Source: Micrococcaceae bacterium Sec5.8 (GTDB lineage Bacteria > Actinomycetota > Actinomycetes > Actinomycetales > Micrococcaceae). Taken from it: a DNA stretch of 64,000 nucleotides. Where the stretch lies: assembly GCA_039636775.1 (NCBI GenBank), contig CP143429.1, positions 3,596,001 through 3,660,000 of the forward strand, read 5' to 3'. A program made the translations under genes and the position numbers. Position 1 is the stretch's first letter, and every line of letters starts with the position of its first letter. A model generated the notes under the pieces. It had not been told where the DNA came from. It saw only the letters and a list, made by a program, of their open reading frames with translations, and did no database searches. Positions 62,148 through 64,000 of the stretch are shown here, piece after piece.

Positions 62148-62175
62148 TTGACGTTCCTTATTGTGCGTTTATGAT
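62148..62175 (+). promoter_or_regulatory. Promoter of the sugar ABC importer
   Basis: TTGACG (62148-62153) and TATGAT (62170-62175) with a 16-base spacer, close to the housekeeping consensus and unusually AT-rich for this genome. The ATG lies 50 bases beyond, with AAAGGAG before it. A LacI-type operator would be expected nearby; only the weak palindrome ATAATTAT is visible (62179-62186). Confidence 0.6.
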
Positions 62176-62224
62176 AGATAATTATGTGAGTCGCCTCACA
62201 CCCGGATGTTTCAAAGGAGAAATC

Positions 62225-63544
62225 ATGACCATGCACGAAGACGCGCTGCGCCGGGCTTCCAGCCAGGGCGCGTGGGACCGGCGGACCTTGCTCAAGACGC
62301 TGGGTGTGGGAGCCGTCGCGCTGGCGGGAGTGCCCGCGCTGGCTGCGTGCACCGGTGGCAGCGCCCCGGCCGCAAGCGGGGGCGCCAAGACCGTCAGTTT
62401 CGGTTCCGGATCCTCGGATGAAGTACCCAAAAATGCGTACAAAGCCGTCACGGACGCGTTTGAGAAGAAGTCCGGCATCAAAGTCGCCACGAACGTGGTC
62501 CCGCACAACGACTTTCAAAACAAGATCAACACCTACCTGCAAGGCAGCCCCGACGACAGCTTTACCTGGTTCGCCGGCTACCGGATGCAGTACTACGCGG
62601 ACAAAGGATTGCTCGCACCGATCGATGACGTCTGGGAGAAAATCGGAGGTAATTACTCCGACGCCCTCAAAAAGGCATCCACCGGCGCGGACGGAAAGAT
62701 GTACCTGGTCCCGAACTACAACTACCCCTGGGGCTTCTTTTACCGGAAGAGCCTGTGGGCCGAGAAGGGCTACGAGGTTCCCACGACCTTTGATGAGCTG
62801 ACTGCCCTCGCCAAGAAGATGCAGGGCGATGGCCTGATCCCGATTGAATTCGCGGACAAGGACGGCTGGCCCGCCATGGGCACGTTCGATTATCTGAACA
62901 TGCGCCTGAACGGATACCAGTTCCACATGGACCTCACCGCCCACAAGGAAAGCTGGGACCAGAAGAAGGTCAGCGACGTCTTCGACACCTGGAAGGAGCT
63001 GCTTCCCTACCAGAACCCCAATGCCCTGGGCATGACCTGGCAGGATTCCGCCAAGAATCTGGGCGACAAGAAGTCCGGCATGTACCTGCTCGGCTCCTTC
63101 CTCACCCAGCAGTACACCGACAAGACAGTGGCGGACGACATCGATTTCTTTCCGTTCCCGGAGCTCGCCATGGAGGGCCAGGACGCAATCGAGGCCCCCA
63201 TCGACGGGCTGCTGCTCTCCAAGAAGGGCGGCCAGAACCAGTCCGCCAAGGACTTCCTCGCCTACCTCGGCACCCCCGAGGGACAGGACGTCTACGCCTC
63301 CGTCGACTCCGCCAATATTGCCACCGCCAAGGGTGCAGATACCTCGAAGTTCACACCGCTGAACAAGAAGATGGCGGACGCCATCAGCAATGCCAAGAGC
63401 ATCAGCCAGTTCTTCGACCGCGATGCCCTCCCGGCCATGGCCAACAACGTGATGATCCCGGCCCTGCAGTCCTTCATCAAGGACGGCAACGTCGACGTCA
63501 AGAACCTGGAAGCCCAGGCCAAATCGCTCTACGCCGCCCAGTAG
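62225..63544 (+). CDS. ABC transporter sugar-binding lipoprotein
   Basis: 439 residues. The signal peptide has twin Arg at 19-20 (WDRRTLLKTLG) and lipobox LAAC (Cys42), so export by Tat and lipid anchoring are likely. The mature part belongs to the family 1 extracellular solute-binding proteins (KSGIKVATNVVPHNDFQNKINTYLQGSPDD, AGYRMQYYADKGLLAPIDDVW). It captures a sugar or oligosaccharide for the permease that follows 29 bases later. AAAGGAG precedes ATG 62225. Confidence 0.92.
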   Translation: MTMHEDALRRASSQGAWDRRTLLKTLGVGAVALAGVPALAACTGGSAPAASGGAKTVSFGSGSSDEVPKNAYKAVTDAFEKKSGIKVATNVVPHNDFQNKINTYLQGSPDDSFTWFAGYRMQYYADKGLLAPIDDVWEKIGGNYSDALKKASTGADGKMYLVPNYNYPWGFFYRKSLWAEKGYEVPTTFDELTALAKKMQGDGLIPIEFADKDGWPAMGTFDYLNMRLNGYQFHMDLTAHKESWDQKKVSDVFDTWKELLPYQNPNALGMTWQDSAKNLGDKKSGMYLLGSFLTQQYTDKTVADDIDFFPFPELAMEGQDAIEAPIDGLLLSKKGGQNQSAKDFLAYLGTPEGQDVYASVDSANIATAKGADTSKFTPLNKKMADAISNAKSISQFFDRDALPAMANNVMIPALQSFIKDGNVDVKNLEAQAKSLYAAQ

Positions 63545-63573
63545 CGGCACTCGATATCGAGCAAGGACTTTCC

Positions 63574-64000
63574 GTGAGCACAGCAAGCGACACAACAACG
63601 GCCGGGGCACGAGGCGCCAGGGGTGCCCCGGCACGGCGGGTCCGGCGTTTGTCCGGCCGGGACAAGTGGGTCCTCGGATTCATGGTGGGGGTCCCCACCC
63701 TCATCCAGCTCGTCCTGGTCTGGATCCCCACGCTGCTTTCCGCTGCCCTGTCCTTCACCCGATGGAACGGGTTGAGCCTGAGCGACATCAAGGGCGCCGG
63801 CCTGGCAAATTACCAGTTCATCGCCAACGACTACCCGCCGTTCTGGCCCGCTGTCCAGCACAACGTGCTGTGGCTGGTCTTTCTGGCCCTCGTCGCCACT
63901 CCGCTCGGCCTGCTGCTCGCCATCCTTCTCGATCAGAACATCCGCGGCTCCAAGATCTACCAGAGCATCTTTTTCACGCCCGTCATGCTGTCACTGGCCC
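63574..64000 (+). CDS. ABC sugar transporter permease (partial, runs off the edge)
   Basis: 142 residues visible from GTG 63574, preceded by AAGGAC. A basic N-terminal tail of about 30 residues leads into the first helix (WVLGFMVGVPTLIQLVLVWIPTLL), then LSFTRWNG and NYQFIANDYPPFWPAVQHNVLWLVFLALVATPLGLLLAILLDQ, typical of MalF/UgpA-like permeases. Second gene of the importer operon with the binding protein at 62225; the second permease should lie beyond 64000. Confidence 0.9.
   Translation, partial: MSTASDTTTAGARGARGAPARRVRRLSGRDKWVLGFMVGVPTLIQLVLVWIPTLLSAALSFTRWNGLSLSDIKGAGLANYQFIANDYPPFWPAVQHNVLWLVFLALVATPLGLLLAILLDQNIRGSKIYQSIFFTPVMLSLA

Noticed and set aside
62126..63634. Minus-strand frame of about 500 codons
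   Set aside because: It is the antisense shadow of the sugar-binding lipoprotein, which has a clear signal peptide, lipobox and ribosome site.

Overview
The window looks like chromosome from a high-GC actinobacterium of the Arthrobacter/Pseudarthrobacter group (Micrococcaceae). This rests on base composition, frequent ATGA stop/start overlaps, a SAM-IV type and a TPP riboswitch, actinobacterial gene types (DUF4235, excalibur nuclease, fused MrpA/B) and the style of the proteins. The genus is inferred, not proven.

Positions 1 to about 11.45 kb are accessory DNA. They hold unrelated orphan genes (kinase-like P-loop protein, two unknown proteins, lipoprotein, membrane protein, sarcosine/dimethylglycine-type methyltransferase, GNAT acetyltransferase, SDR with a divergent MarR regulator) and much mobile debris: a complete IS30-family element, a truncated IS21-type istA with 23-bp end repeats, the N-terminal third of another transposase, a serine resolvase broken by a TAG, a VOC gene cut by the transposase piece and a C-terminal epimerase piece. 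A palindromic repeat of about 30 bp, with arms close to GCGYCCGGT and ACCGGRCGC around GGATCC, recurs roughly ten times. It sits mostly at gene 3' ends, and the IS30 element lies inside one copy.

From 11.45 kb on the DNA is ordinary, dense chromosome. 11.4-18.3 kb: MMPL exporter with a divergent MarR-SDR operon and a perfect operator, methyltransferase, DHFR-fold reductase, LysE exporter and low-molecular-weight phosphatase. 18.3-22.9 kb: folate genes, namely a P-loop/PabB fusion and PabC, with a cardiolipin synthase between them. 24.1-26.2 kb: SAM-IV riboswitch, DUF1737, rhodanese and MetZ (methionine synthesis). 26.3-32.4 kb: YbdK-type ligase, an XRE-MurA fusion, and a thiamine ECF transporter (YkoEDC) under a TPP riboswitch. 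32.6-35.2 kb: ABC-2 exporter and DUF4235. 35.3-41.7 kb: Mrp Na+/H+ antiporter operon. 41.9-45 kb: UMF1 transporter and a KhtTU-like K+/H+ antiporter. 45-49.6 kb: Dcd, tRNA-Gly(CCC), carboxyethylornithine synthase-like protein, and a divergent MFS/LysR pair. 50.2-56.5 kb: proline use, with PutA, an APC permease and a LysR gene; putA and the permease carry near-identical promoters. 56.6-64 kb: PanD, AEC transporter, secreted HNH nuclease, a glucoamylase-like GH15 enzyme fused to a trehalose-phosphatase domain whose nucleophile motif is lost, and the start of a sugar ABC importer.

The items most worth following are the palindrome array with its IS30 insertion, the dead-looking OtsB domain fused to GH15, the P-loop/PabB and XRE/MurA fusions, and the shared putA/permease promoter. 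No CRISPR array, prophage or recognised defence system was seen.
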